The notes: generated by a model not told the origin, from the sequence alone. A stretch of DNA of 11,848 nt from an uncultured Clostridia bacterium (GCA_949746285.1 CATJZH010000119.1:1-11848), one strand, 5' to 3'; shown: positions 1-6,672, counted from the first letter of the stretch. Numbers and translations: made by a program.

Positions 1-486
1 AATAAAAATCAGGAAACAATGAGTCCTTATATCAATCTAACTGAATCTGACTTATTAACAGCATCTAACTTTAATGCAAATATAGTAAAAGAAAGTTTTA
101 ATACTGTAGACATAAGCAAGGAAACTACTTGTGATTACATAAGAGCTTTTGTTCTAAATTTATTAAATGCCTTTGATAAAAATCCTTCTAGAGTCGATTT
201 ACTTAATTTATCTTATGATTTAAATAAATTAAATACAGTTAATTTTTGTACAGATATAGACAGCATTAACACTTTTCAAATAGTAAAAAGAATGCGAGCC
301 TTATCAGATGATGAATTAGATAAAATATATTTGATAAAAAATAATAATAAAGATCCATTTGTTCAAGTCGCTATATCTCTACTATTAGAAAATAAATCTG
401 ATTTTAATAGATATTTCAAACAACTATCTTCAGTAGAACAAGAGAATTTTAAAAATTTTCCAATATATCATTTAAATAATTTTTAA
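1..486 (+). CDS. Hypothetical protein, C-terminal part (5' end outside window)
   Basis: The frame is open from the first base and ends at TAA 484-486, so this is probably the C-terminal part of a longer protein. The ATG at 19 has only a poorly spaced AGGAA (11-15) before it and may be an internal methionine. The visible 155-161 residues are charged, Asn/Lys-rich and probably helical. There is no signal peptide, membrane segment or catalytic motif I recognise. The C-terminus (SSVEQENFKNFPIYHL) resembles tails I associate loosely with accessory-island proteins, but I cannot name a family. It runs toward the integrase gene and shares a bidirectional terminator with it, so it is most likely the flank outside the mobilizable element. 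Confidence 0.6.
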   Translation, partial: NKNQETMSPYINLTESDLLTASNFNANIVKESFNTVDISKETTCDYIRAFVLNLLNAFDKNPSRVDLLNLSYDLNKLNTVNFCTDIDSINTFQIVKRMRALSDDELDKIYLIKNNNKDPFVQVAISLLLENKSDFNRYFKQLSSVEQENFKNFPIYHLNNF

Positions 487-498
487 AATATTATAAAA

Positions 499-533
499 AA
501 CTACCCTCTAAATTACTAGAAGGTAGTTCTTTT
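499..533. terminator. Bidirectional intrinsic terminator
   Basis: The arms 499-509 and 518-528 pair over 10 of 11 positions (AACTACC/GGTAGTT outer stem, one C-A mismatch, then TCT/AGA), with an 8-nt loop. On the minus strand a run of T follows the stem, and on the plus strand CTTTTATT follows it. It lies between the convergent ends of the partial gene (486) and the integrase gene (535) and can serve both. Confidence 0.8.
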
Positions 534-534
534 A

Positions 535-1786
535 TTATCTATCAAAATAATCATTCATAGCTATTTGAGGAAATTGTATAATTTTCCCCATAGGTTGCAT
601 GTTTTCATCTTTAGTAATTTCATTATAAGTATTATTTATATTTTCTTTTAGCAAATCAATATCTTTATAATACAATTCTACATTTTGAGAGGCTTTTGTT
701 TGATACTCGTTAAATACTGTGACATAGGTATTTAATGTTATTCTAACATCCGAATGTCCTAATAATTTACTTAATACTATTGCTTGCATACCACTTTCAA
801 TACATCTTGTTGCAAATGTATGTCTTAAACTATGAGTTGATAATCCTTTTTCGTATATTCCTAAATTCATTAATCTTCTTTGCAACTGACTATTCATAGA
901 AGTATGTGAAACTAATTTTTCTCCATTAGTAAATAGTAATTCTTCTCTATGTGTTTTTGATATTTCTTTTTGTTCTTTTACATACTCATAAATTATATTT
1001 GGAATTGGAATAATCCTATTTCCTGCATCTGTTTTAGGTACTTCACCTATAACTCTTTTTCCGTTCTCTATTTTCTGTTAATGTTCTCTGAATATGTATT
1101 GTTCTTCTATCTAGGTCAATATCATTATTTTTTAATGTTAGTACTTCTCCTATTCTTAATCCCATATACATTTGGATTAAAAAAACATTTTTATACTCAT
1201 AATCTTCTACTGTAAGACCTAGCAAATAATCTGTTAAGATTTTCTGTTCTTTAATTTTTAAAGCTTTAATTTTTTTAGTAGATATTTTGCTTTTAGGTTT
1301 AATAATATCTTCTAGCACATTCTCTTTAATTATCTTTTTTCTTTTAGCATATTTTAAAGCTTGGCTAATTTCAGAATAACACTTATCAAGCGAAGAATCA
1401 GCATATTTTTTAGCTATTTCATTAAAAAATTCTTGATATTCTTTCTCTGTTATATCTATAACATTTTTAGAGCCTATTTTAGAGTTTTCTATTTGTTTAA
1501 TTACATATATTGTTCTATTATACTGCGCATCGCCTATCTTTCCTGCCTCATCTCTCCTTTCAAAATTATATTTTACTAATTCAATAAGTGGCATACCTCT
1601 ATAAATCATAAAATCTTCATCTTTTGTACTATATAATAATTGCCTAGCTTTTAATACTGCTTCTTCTTCTGTTTTTCCATGTACAGTTTTTCTTTTTTTG
1701 CCATTTTCAATAGTTACTTTTATATCGTATCTATTTCTTTCCTTATCAAAGTAAACAGAAACATCATCATATTTTTTGCTACTCAT
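535..1786 (-). pseudogene. int: Tyrosine recombinase (phage-type integrase), frameshifted
   Basis: Tyrosine recombinases cut and rejoin att sites to integrate or excise an element. The first 247 codons (1786 to TGA at 1043) hold an arm-binding-like N-terminus, a core-binding domain and the first catalytic Arg (GLRIGE). The +1 frame continues with the catalytic Lys (PKTDAG), HSLRH (H and R), LGHSD and the nucleophile Tyr in NTYVTV, ending at 535. The frames join around T1071-1074, a run of four A on the coding strand. Removing one A gives a continuous protein of about 416 residues, near Tn916-type length, and restores TLTE-IENGK-RVIGE spacing. As written, the first product lacks the catalytic H, R, H and Y. 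The start ATG at 1786 overlaps the excisionase gene by 8 nt and has AGGAAA before it. A sequencing error in the A run cannot be excluded. Confidence 0.9.
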
Positions 1787-2069
1787 CTTTTTTATTTCCT
1801 ACTTCGATATTTTCTTGCTTTTTCATTTTCCAAAGTAGATATGCAAGTAAAGTAACTGTTTTTTGTTTTCCTATATTAACAGAAGGAAAATCAGCTCTTT
1901 TAAATAGTTTATTTGTTAGGTTTTCACCCATTTTTAAATCTTTTGCTACATCTTTTACAGTAAGATTTTGAAAAGGATTACCAATATTTTTTATTGCTTC
2001 TTTTACTAGCAGTTCTTCTATTGTTAAAGTTTTATCTTTTGCTTGATTTATTTCTATATTCTCGTTCAT
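1779..2069 (-). CDS. Excisionase-like DNA-binding protein
   Basis: A 96-residue acidic/basic protein. Residues about 36-85 form a helix-turn-helix or winged-helix pattern (LTVKDVAKDLKM, then LFKRADFPSVNIGK), the layout of recombination directionality factors, where a bent-DNA-binding wing ends in F-P-x-x-x-I-G-K. I chose the ATG at 2069 because AAAGGA lies about 10 nt upstream; the frame is open back to an ATG at 2102 that has no such site. The gene sits between relaxase and integrase, overlapping mob by 38 nt and int by 8 nt, which suggests translational coupling and a role in excision together with the integrase. It could instead be a regulator of the operon; the location favours an excisionase. 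Confidence 0.7.
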   Translation of the reverse strand: MNENIEINQAKDKTLTIEELLVKEAIKNIGNPFQNLTVKDVAKDLKMGENLTNKLFKRADFPSVNIGKQKTVTLLAYLLWKMKKQENIEVGNKKDE

Positions 2070-3039
2070 TTTTTTCTTTTTCCTTTCTCTCAATAAAATC
2101 ATTTATTAATCGATTTACTCTTTCAAAGGAAAAATTTAATACTAAAGAAGCCCACTCTATACTTTTATGTATATAATTCTTTAAGCTTTTATTTTCTTTC
2201 TTTAGTTTTGAATTCTCGAATTTTATATTATGATATTCAATTTCTATATCTTCAAGTTTTTCTGTTGTATTGTCAGTTAAATTCTTTATTCTTGTATATT
2301 GTTTGGCTAGAGTATTAAATCTCCTTATTACTCTTTTGTATTCCTGATTTAATTCTTTTGTATCTGATATTTCTTTTTCTTGTTCTAAATTAATACTCTG
2401 CATTTCATATTTTTGTACTTCATAGTTAGTAAGTTTCTTTAGCTTGTCCGTTTCAATATGTGTATTACCTGTTAAGCCTCTTTCTAAGTTAAAACCCGCT
2501 CTTGTCATATAGCTATAAAAATTATTTTGAAGTTTTTTATAACTGTCCTTTCCTTTCCAATATTCACTACAAGCAACTTTACTAACTTGTTTTCCACTTT
2601 TTGTATCTACTTTGTGGACAACTGGTACAAAAACTATGTGCATGTGTGGAGTTGTTTCGTCCAAATGTATTTTAGAAGATACAATAAATTCTTCTCCTAA
2701 ATTTTGATAATTGGCTACGAATTTATAAGCTGTTTTAAAATATCTTAAAGTTTCTATTTCTCCAATTTTTTCAAAAAACTCTTTATCAGATGTTATTACA
2801 AATTCACAAAGTATATTTGTTGTACTTATTATTCTTCCTTTTAAGTCATATTGATTTTGTAGTGTTTTAAAAGCATTCAAATAACTTGTATTACATTTTT
2901 TTAAAGAATAATTTTTAATTGAGTTACTTTTATTTATATCTTTGTTTGAGTAATTAATATTTTTTCTTTCATTATGCTTATATAGTCCTGCCAAATTATC
3001 TTTTTTATAGTTAGCATTTCTTATAATGGCATAACTCAT
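2032..3039 (-). CDS. mobV: MobV-family relaxase (Mob/Pre)
   Basis: Relaxases nick oriT, stay bound to the 5' end and pilot the strand into a recipient. The N-terminus matches MobV motif I (SYAIIRNA, KHNERKN, YSNKDI). Its His falls at residue 22, the position of the catalytic His22 of pMV158 MobM (established knowledge). Motif III is HLDETTPHMHIVFVPV at about 125-140, the metal-binding His triad. Residues about 225-300 are a Lys/Glu-rich coiled coil, as expected for the C-terminal half of this family. The 335-residue length is within the usual MobV range. The gene lies 10 nt after the DUF3848-like gene and overlaps the excisionase gene, so mobilization and excision genes form one unit. A matching nick sequence lies upstream at 3592-3601. 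Confidence 0.95.
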   Translation of the reverse strand: MSYAIIRNANYKKDNLAGLYKHNERKNINYSNKDINKSNSIKNYSLKKCNTSYLNAFKTLQNQYDLKGRIISTTNILCEFVITSDKEFFEKIGEIETLRYFKTAYKFVANYQNLGEEFIVSSKIHLDETTPHMHIVFVPVVHKVDTKSGKQVSKVACSEYWKGKDSYKKLQNNFYSYMTRAGFNLERGLTGNTHIETDKLKKLTNYEVQKYEMQSINLEQEKEISDTKELNQEYKRVIRRFNTLAKQYTRIKNLTDNTTEKLEDIEIEYHNIKFENSKLKKENKSLKNYIHKSIEWASLVLNFSFERVNRLINDFIERKEKEKNEREYRNKSSKR

Positions 3040-3049
3040 ATTTAATTAC

Positions 3050-3484
3050 CTATCTTTCTTTAGTTTCATTATTTTTATTTTTGTAATATCTTGTTAAAAC
3101 TGCAATAGACTCTTGCAAATTATCTCTTAAAGACTCTCCAAGAGGTGTATCACAGTCTAACCAGTCGTGATAAAACTCATTTAGCAAATCTTCTTGTAGT
3201 AACATACATTCTTTTTCTTTATCGTGTAAGTCCATATTTTTTAATTCGTCCTTTATTTCTTCTTTTACAATTTTTTCATAAGCACTATTAATTATTGTAT
3301 TTTTATCTTTTTTTAAAAGTCTATTACAATAATCTATAAATTCTTTTTCTAGTTTATCTTCAAAAGCTATATCTAAGTCAATTATTTCGCCATTTTTTCT
3401 TTTATATTCTTCTAGCTTACTTCTGTATTCATCTAAAGTTATTGTTCCTTTTTGAAATAATTTTAATAATTTACTTTTTTTCAT
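3050..3484 (-). CDS. DUF3848-like mobile-element protein
   Basis: A 144-residue soluble, charged, mostly helical protein. The stretch from about 68 (AYEKIVKEEIKDELKNMDL) through YHDWLDCDTPLGESL (about 108-122) resembles DUF3848-type proteins common in Firmicute integrative elements; this rests on memory of the family and is not a database match. No enzymatic motif is visible. The start ATG at 3484 has AAGGAG 11 nt upstream. It is the first gene after the oriT region and is followed closely by the relaxase, so an accessory role in mobilization is a reasonable inference, but the function is unknown. Confidence 0.65.
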   Translation of the reverse strand: MKKSKLLKLFQKGTITLDEYRSKLEEYKRKNGEIIDLDIAFEDKLEKEFIDYCNRLLKKDKNTIINSAYEKIVKEEIKDELKNMDLHDKEKECMLLQEDLLNEFYHDWLDCDTPLGESLRDNLQESIAVLTRYYKNKNNETKER

Positions 3485-3557
3485 ATATTTATTTCTCCTT
3501 AATTTTTCTTTTATTCGAGCATATCTTCGTAGTTTTACTTGATAATAACTACATTGC

Positions 3558-3643
3558 TTTGCAGAAACTATGCAAAACTATTTTGAGTTTCTAACACACT
3601 AGAAACTCAGCAGAGTTCCTGTGTGATTAGGGAGTCCCCTAAT
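3558..3643 (-). other. oriT: Origin of transfer (oriT), pMV158/MobV type
   Basis: On the minus strand, positions 3601-3592 read TAGTGTG/TTA, identical to the nick region known for MobM of pMV158 (established knowledge). It sits in the loop and inner stem of a perfect 10-bp inverted repeat (3584-3593 with 3600-3609, loop of 6). The predicted nick is between 3595 and 3594, so the strand entering first would carry the DUF3848-like, relaxase, excisionase and integrase genes. Further short inverted repeats flank it: TTTGC/GCAAA (3558-3562, 3572-3576), AACTC/GAGTT (3604-3608, 3613-3617) and ATTAGGG/CCCTAAT (3626-3632, 3637-3643). Confidence 0.85.
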
Positions 3644-3651
3644 AACCCCTT

Positions 3652-3691
3652 TTATATTATTTATTAACTTTCTATAGAAAGTCATAAATAA
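3652..3691. repeat. Long near-perfect palindrome beside oriT
   Basis: A perfect 16-bp palindrome ACTTTCTATAGAAAGT (3667-3682) is extended on both sides by TATTATTTAT / ATAAATAATA with a small asymmetric bulge, giving a cruciform-capable arm of about 18 bp. The core TTTCTATAGAAAGT recurs at 3711-3724. It has no T-run, so it is probably not a terminator. A protein-binding site or an accessory part of oriT is more likely. Confidence 0.6.
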
Positions 3692-3700
3692 TATTTTACT

Positions 3701-3746
3701 TGTGCGTTAGTTTCTATAGAAAGTAGATCTATGAAACTAACACACA
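3701..3746. repeat. 14-bp inverted repeat carrying nick-like arms
   Basis: The arms at 3701-3714 and 3733-3746 match at 13 of 14 positions (TGTG[C/T]GTTAGTTTC on the respective strands), separated by 18 nt. Both arms resemble the 3' half of the nick sequence (TGTG-TTAG), and the loop contains a second copy of TTTCTATAGAAAGT. This may be an additional relaxase or accessory-protein site. No gene overlaps it. Confidence 0.6.
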
Positions 3747-3785
3747 TTGAAACACCTTTAATGGTTTTTCAAACATTTCCTTAAG

Positions 3786-3983
3786 CTATTTTTCAAAATC
3801 TGTTTCATTATTTTTAGCTGAAATACCAAATGTTCTTTCAAATTCTTTTTGAGTAGCCTCTAAAAGTATGCTAAAGTCATTTGCATTAAGTAATTCTTCC
3901 ATAATTAATTTTTCTGCGACTTGTTCTATTTTTCTTCCTGTAGAATTACTAGATATATTTTTTTCTTCAGCTTTATTACTCAT
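3786..3983 (-). CDS. Small hypothetical mobile-element protein (65 aa)
   Basis: A 65-residue hydrophilic protein with a Ser/Asn-rich start and a predicted helical remainder (GRKIEQVAEKLIMEELLNAND, then LLEATQKEFERTFGIS). The ATG at 3983 has AGGAG at a good distance. It begins 17 nt after the end of the second DUF3846-like gene and is the last gene before the oriT region, so it probably belongs to that operon. I do not recognise a family. Its size, charge and place next to oriT would fit a small accessory DNA-binding or partner protein of the relaxosome, but that is inference from position only. Confidence 0.7.
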   Translation of the reverse strand: MSNKAEEKNISSNSTGRKIEQVAEKLIMEELLNANDFSILLEATQKEFERTFGISAKNNETDFEK

Positions 3984-4000
3984 TTTATTACTCCTTATAA

Positions 4001-4537
4001 TTAATATTTTTTCGTATATTCCTGTATAAATTGTATTATTGCATTTTGCATTTTCAGTATCATAGATAGTGTAAGATTTATACTAATATCATTTGTATTT
4101 TTATTGTTAAAGTTTGAAGAATAATATCTTAAATTCTTTTTTAAGTTTTGCTCTGTTTTTCGTTTTTCCTTTAATTGCTTAGTCGAAATATATCTGCCTT
4201 TTTTATCAAAATGTGAATATTTAAAACTCTCTTTAATAAGAAAATCTCTATATTCTAAAATTTGTTTTTTGGTTAGAGATTTAAAGCATTTGTTTCCTGC
4301 ACCTACAACGATAATATCTCCCTTTACAGATATTCCAAGTTTCATATATTCATTGATATGTATATTAGGGCGTAATCTGTCATTATCTTTTTTGTGAATA
4401 ATTAGTATGTCTTTATATGGTAAAATAGCTAGATTATCTCCTAGTAAATCTGTATATGTATTAATATTGTCTTGTACTTTTTTGATTAAAGGAATTTTGC
4501 CAACTTTTTTATAAATGATAAATATACTATTATTCAT
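4001..4537 (-). CDS. Diverged DUF3846-like paralogue with extended C-terminus
   Basis: This 178-residue protein aligns along its first ~105 residues with the product of the gene just upstream. It shows the same order of K-x-V-G near the start, a central I-L-I-I strand, an I-x-x-G-D-x-x-x-V-G block and the strongly shared FKSLT-x-x-Q-I near the end. It therefore appears to be a tandem duplicate. The last ~70 residues are extra: Lys/Asn-rich, then a helix (LTLSMILKMQNAIIQFIQEY). It starts 2 nt after the upstream stop, and its AAAGGA lies inside that gene, implying translational coupling. DUF3846 proteins are frequent in integrative elements and have no established function. Confidence 0.7.
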   Translation of the reverse strand: MNNSIFIIYKKVGKIPLIKKVQDNINTYTDLLGDNLAILPYKDILIIHKKDNDRLRPNIHINEYMKLGISVKGDIIVVGAGNKCFKSLTKKQILEYRDFLIKESFKYSHFDKKGRYISTKQLKEKRKTEQNLKKNLRYYSSNFNNKNTNDISINLTLSMILKMQNAIIQFIQEYTKKY

Positions 4538-4539
4538 TA

Positions 4540-4905
4540 CTATCTTTCCTTTTCATCTATGTTTTTTTCTAAATTTAGGGGAGAATAGTAAACACTTTTG
4601 TCTTTAATTACTTCTTCAATTTCTTTAATTTGTTCATTTGTTAAACTTTTAAATCCACTATTTTTATAGTCATCTCCAACAAAGAAACAGTCTCCTGCAA
4701 TAATGTCATTATCAAATATTAAGTTTGGTGGCATATTATATATTTTTCCTTCTTCATTACATATTAGTAAAACATCATCATTAAATGAAACTGCTTCTAT
4801 TAGTCCATTTACAATTTTTTGTTTTGCCTCTAATGTATCTTTAATTGTTTCAATACTTGCTTTTTCTCCAACTCTTTTTACTAATATTTTTAAATCTTTA
4901 CTCAT
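4540..4905 (-). CDS. DUF3846-like protein
   Basis: A 121-residue protein with the features I associate with DUF3846: a short N-terminal strand with KRVGE, LIEAVSFNDDVLLICNEEGK (about 36-55), a proline-bearing NMPPN, then DIIAGDCFFVG and FKSLTNEQI. This fits a small alpha/beta fold common in Firmicute mobile elements, function unknown. The start at 4905 overlaps the sigma-like gene by 8 nt, and the end is 2 nt before its paralogue, so the three are one transcription unit. The family assignment is from pattern memory and is moderately sure; the coding call is firm. Confidence 0.75.
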   Translation of the reverse strand: MSKDLKILVKRVGEKASIETIKDTLEAKQKIVNGLIEAVSFNDDVLLICNEEGKIYNMPPNLIFDNDIIAGDCFFVGDDYKNSGFKSLTNEQIKEIEEVIKDKSVYYSPLNLEKNIDEKER

Positions 4906-5287
4906 TTACAACACCACCGTTCTTTTTATTAGTGTTTTTATATTTGCCTAAATTGTTTTTAAAATGTTTTACAGCTAGTTTCTTTAATCTCAATACTTCA
5001 CATTTAGATTTGTTTAATTCTCTGCAAACATCATTTAAGGATTTACACTCTACAACATAAAAGTAAAGAACATCTTTTTCATCTTGAGGAATATTTTTCA
5101 TTGCTTTACGATATGTCTTATTAGTAAATGCTTTTTCTAAATGTTTATTTTCAAAAGAGTTTTGCTTACAAACATTTTCATTAGTTCTTAAATAGTCTTG
5201 ATAAATTTGATTTTCAATTAGTTCTTGATTTCTTTTATCATCAAGACTTATTACATTTTCTGTAGTTGTTTCATCAAAATACTTCAT
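4898..5287 (-). CDS. Sigma-70 region 4-like helix-turn-helix protein
   Basis: A 129-residue protein. Residues 59-112 resemble sigma-factor region 4: YRKAMKNIPQDEKDVLYFYVVE is followed by a helix-turn-helix (about 83-105, SLNDVCRELNKSKCEVLRLKKLAVKHF). The N-terminal half is acidic and lacks a region 2, so it is not a complete sigma factor. Small proteins of this kind are common in integrative elements, where they act as regulators or sigma-like activators. It is the first gene of the cluster, with AGGAG upstream of ATG 5287, a 6+6-bp inverted repeat at 5308-5323 and a leader of about 240 nt after the XRE gene. It probably controls the mobilization genes; this is inferred from position. Confidence 0.75.
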   Translation of the reverse strand: MKYFDETTTENVISLDDKRNQELIENQIYQDYLRTNENVCKQNSFENKHLEKAFTNKTYRKAMKNIPQDEKDVLYFYVVECKSLNDVCRELNKSKCEVLRLKKLAVKHFKNNLGKYKNTNKKNGGVVNE

Positions 5288-5307
5288 AAAATCTCCTTTT
5301 AATATTT

Positions 5308-5323
5308 TGATTACCGATAATCA
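5308..5323. promoter_or_regulatory. Possible operator upstream of the sigma-like gene
   Basis: TGATTA-CCGA-TAATCA: 6-bp arms with a 4-nt centre, 21 nt upstream of the ribosome binding site region of the sigma-like gene on the minus strand. It is a plausible repressor site, for example for the XRE protein encoded next door. No near-consensus promoter was convincing in this gap. Confidence 0.35.
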
Positions 5324-5452
5324 GTTTTGCTTAAGCCTAATTTAATGATACAATTTTTTAAATCCATAATGAAAAATAAATAGTATTAATTAGCATTATT
5401 TAGAAAAGGTAAGGATTTTTTTAAATATTCTTACTCTCACAGCCGAAATGGC

Positions 5453-5494
5453 AAAATAAAAAAAGAAGAAAACTCATATTTTGAATTTTCTTCT
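5453..5494 (-). terminator. Intrinsic terminator after the XRE gene
   Basis: The arms AGAAGAAAA (5464-5472) and TTTTCTTCT (5486-5494) pair perfectly over 9 bp. Reading the minus strand, the hairpin is followed by a T-rich run (5463-5454). It lies 33 nt past the stop of the XRE gene and separates it from the mobilization operon. Confidence 0.75.
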
Positions 5495-5526
5495 ACTGAT
5501 TAAATCTAATAAAATTAACTATTTAC

Positions 5527-6234
5527 TTATTCACTAAAAAAATCTGTTTTATTTTTAGTATCTACATACCAACACCAGTCTTTTTTCATGTTTTCATATT
5601 CTTTATCAGAGATTTTTAATCGTTCTAGCATTTCGTCTGTAAATTCTAAATCTTTTTTTGATAACATTATTTTTTTAGTTACTTGTTTGTAACCATCTGC
5701 ATTTCCATTTAATGTTCCCATATAAATTCCGTCTGAACTATATCTTAAATTTATTATAATTTCTGTTCTTTCTAATTGTGGATTATTAGGCTCATAATTT
5801 TTAAATAAAAAGAAAGCAACATCATCATTAGAAATTAACTCCCCAGTCATATATATAGTGTTATTATTTGTACTAACCCATTGAACCTCTAACTTATCTT
5901 TTTTCTGTATTATATCAAATCTAAATTTAGCCTTTCTACTTTTGTTGCTACTACTAATGTAATAAACATACACAGTATCAATATTAAATGGATTTTCTAT
6001 ATTAATATTCTTTTCTTCTTCAATATATTTAATAATATTTTCAATATCTATATTTAATATATTACACATTTCTAAAAACGTTTCTATGCTAGGTAAAGTT
6101 TCACCATTTTCATATCTACTTATATTACTTCTTTCAACACCTAATTTATCTGCAAATTCATTTTGGGTTAATCCCTGACTTTTTCTAAAAACTTTTAGTC
6201 TTTTTCCAAAATCGTATTTATCAAATTTATACAT
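5527..6234 (-). CDS. XRE-family transcriptional regulator with large C-terminal domain
   Basis: Residues about 9-65 are a clear Cro/C1-type helix-turn-helix (FGKRLKVFRKSQGLTQNEFA, DKLGVERSNISRYENGETLP). Residues about 83-235 form a beta-rich, aromatic domain with no family I can name (motifs VYVYYISSSN, QVTKKIMLSKK, DWCWYVD). It is probably a ligand-sensing or dimerization part. The gene has its own near-perfect promoter (6264-6292) and a terminator, so it is transcribed alone. It is divergent from the RNA promoter at 6331-6359. The likely role is the master repressor of the element, acting on its own promoter and possibly on the divergent RNA. The start at 6234 is supported by AAGGAGAAA. Confidence 0.9.
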   Translation of the reverse strand: MYKFDKYDFGKRLKVFRKSQGLTQNEFADKLGVERSNISRYENGETLPSIETFLEMCNILNIDIENIIKYIEEEKNINIENPFNIDTVYVYYISSSNKSRKAKFRFDIIQKKDKLEVQWVSTNNNTIYMTGELISNDDVAFFLFKNYEPNNPQLERTEIIINLRYSSDGIYMGTLNGNADGYKQVTKKIMLSKKDLEFTDEMLERLKISDKEYENMKKDWCWYVDTKNKTDFFSE

Positions 6235-6263
6235 AGGCTTTCTCCTTAATAAACTCTATATTA

Positions 6264-6292
6264 ATTATATCATTTTTCAATATTTATTTCAA
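6264..6292 (-). promoter_or_regulatory. Sigma-A promoter of the XRE gene
   Basis: On the minus strand: TTGAAA (6292-6287), 17-nt spacer, TATAAT (6269-6264), about 30 nt upstream of the start codon. It matches the consensus at 11 of 12 positions. Confidence 0.85.
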
Positions 6293-6330
6293 ATTTTCAC
6301 AGTTCAAAAGGCTTGATACTACTGGCAAAA

Positions 6331-6359
6331 TTGATTTATAAGTCAAAATATGGTATAAT
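6331..6359 (+). promoter_or_regulatory. Sigma-A promoter P1 (divergent, drives RNA region)
   Basis: TTGATT (6331-6336), 17-nt spacer, TATAAT (6354-6359) preceded by TGG. Expected transcription start is near 6366. Its -35 lies only 38 nt from the -35 of the divergent XRE promoter, so a repressor bound between them could control both. Confidence 0.75.
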
Positions 6360-6548
6360 ATATTTACAAATAAATATTAGAATGGTAGTTATCTTAATTA
6401 AACAATCCATTACTTCAGCACCGCTGATGGTCACTACAATCACCAGCGTGCAAGAGCTGGATTGTTTATATGAAATTCTAACGTCTGTTAAATTCCATAT
6501 AATATGTGATTAATTTTTATTTGAATTTATATATAGGGAATTAAGCAG

Positions 6549-6584
6549 ATGAAACCACAAGTGGAAAAAGGATTTCCAGATTAA
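6549..6584 (+). CDS. Possible 11-residue leader or regulatory peptide
   Basis: ATG to TAA encodes MKPQVEKGFPD. An AGGGAA element lies about 9 nt upstream (within 6535-6540), an acceptable ribosome binding site. The peptide is too short and too polar for a typical membrane-acting type I toxin. The start region is exactly complementary to the terminator loop of RNA-B, which suggests that translation or structure here is controlled by that RNA. It may not be translated at all. Confidence 0.3.
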   Translation: MKPQVEKGFPD

Positions 6585-6601
6585 CACTATTCTGGAATTT
6601 T

Positions 6602-6623
6602 GGGGGAAGGACTTTCCCCCTTT
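6602..6623 (+). terminator. GC-rich hairpin, possible terminator of RNA-A
   Basis: GGGGGAA (6602-6608) pairs with TTCCCCC (6614-6620), 7 bp with a 5-nt loop, followed by only TTTATCATTT. The strong stem with a weak U tract makes it a possible terminator; read-through toward RNA-B is conceivable. Confidence 0.5.
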
Positions 6624-6637
6624 ATCATTTACTATAT

Positions 6638-6666
6638 TTGAAATTCATTTAAATTTATAGTATAAT
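6638..6666 (+). promoter_or_regulatory. Sigma-A promoter P2 (drives RNA-B)
   Basis: TTGAAA (6638-6643), 17-nt spacer, TATAAT (6661-6666). The expected start is near 6673, exactly where the first hairpin of RNA-B begins. Confidence 0.8.
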
Positions 6667-6672
6667 ATATTT

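Larger units (their letters stand above)
6366..6623 (+). ncRNA. Candidate structured transcript RNA-A
   Basis: It runs from the expected P1 start to a GC-rich hairpin at 6602-6620. The 5' part is a multibranched fold: TTAGAAT/ATTCTAA (6377-6383, 6475-6481) encloses an 11-bp perfect stem (6399-6409 with 6458-6468). Inside this are TCAGC-ACC-GCTGA (6416-6428) and TGGT/ACCA (6428-6431, 6442-6445). This segment is clearly GC-richer than its flanks. The 3' part contains AGCAGATGAA (6544-6553), the 10-nt target of RNA-B, and hairpin TTCCAGA/TCTGGAA (6574-6580, 6591-6597). The same stretch could also encode a 43-residue ORF from ATG 6382, but it has no ribosome binding site. I do not recognise a known RNA class. 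Confidence 0.55.

Noticed and set aside
970..1579. Plus-strand ORFs rich in Phe, Tyr and Leu across the integrase gene
   Set aside because: They are mirror frames of an AT-rich minus-strand gene, without ribosome binding sites, overlapping strongly conserved integrase motifs.
518..6390. Shared GGTAGTT near 522-528 and 6384-6390, considered as att cores
   Set aside because: The match is only 7 nt, one copy lies in a terminator arm and the other after a promoter, and the flanks do not agree convincingly.
6382..6513. 43-codon plus-strand ORF (starting MVVILIKQSITSAP)
   Set aside because: It has no ribosome binding site, and perfect inverted repeats within it are better explained by RNA structure. 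It stays possible and is named as the alternative in the RNA-A entry.
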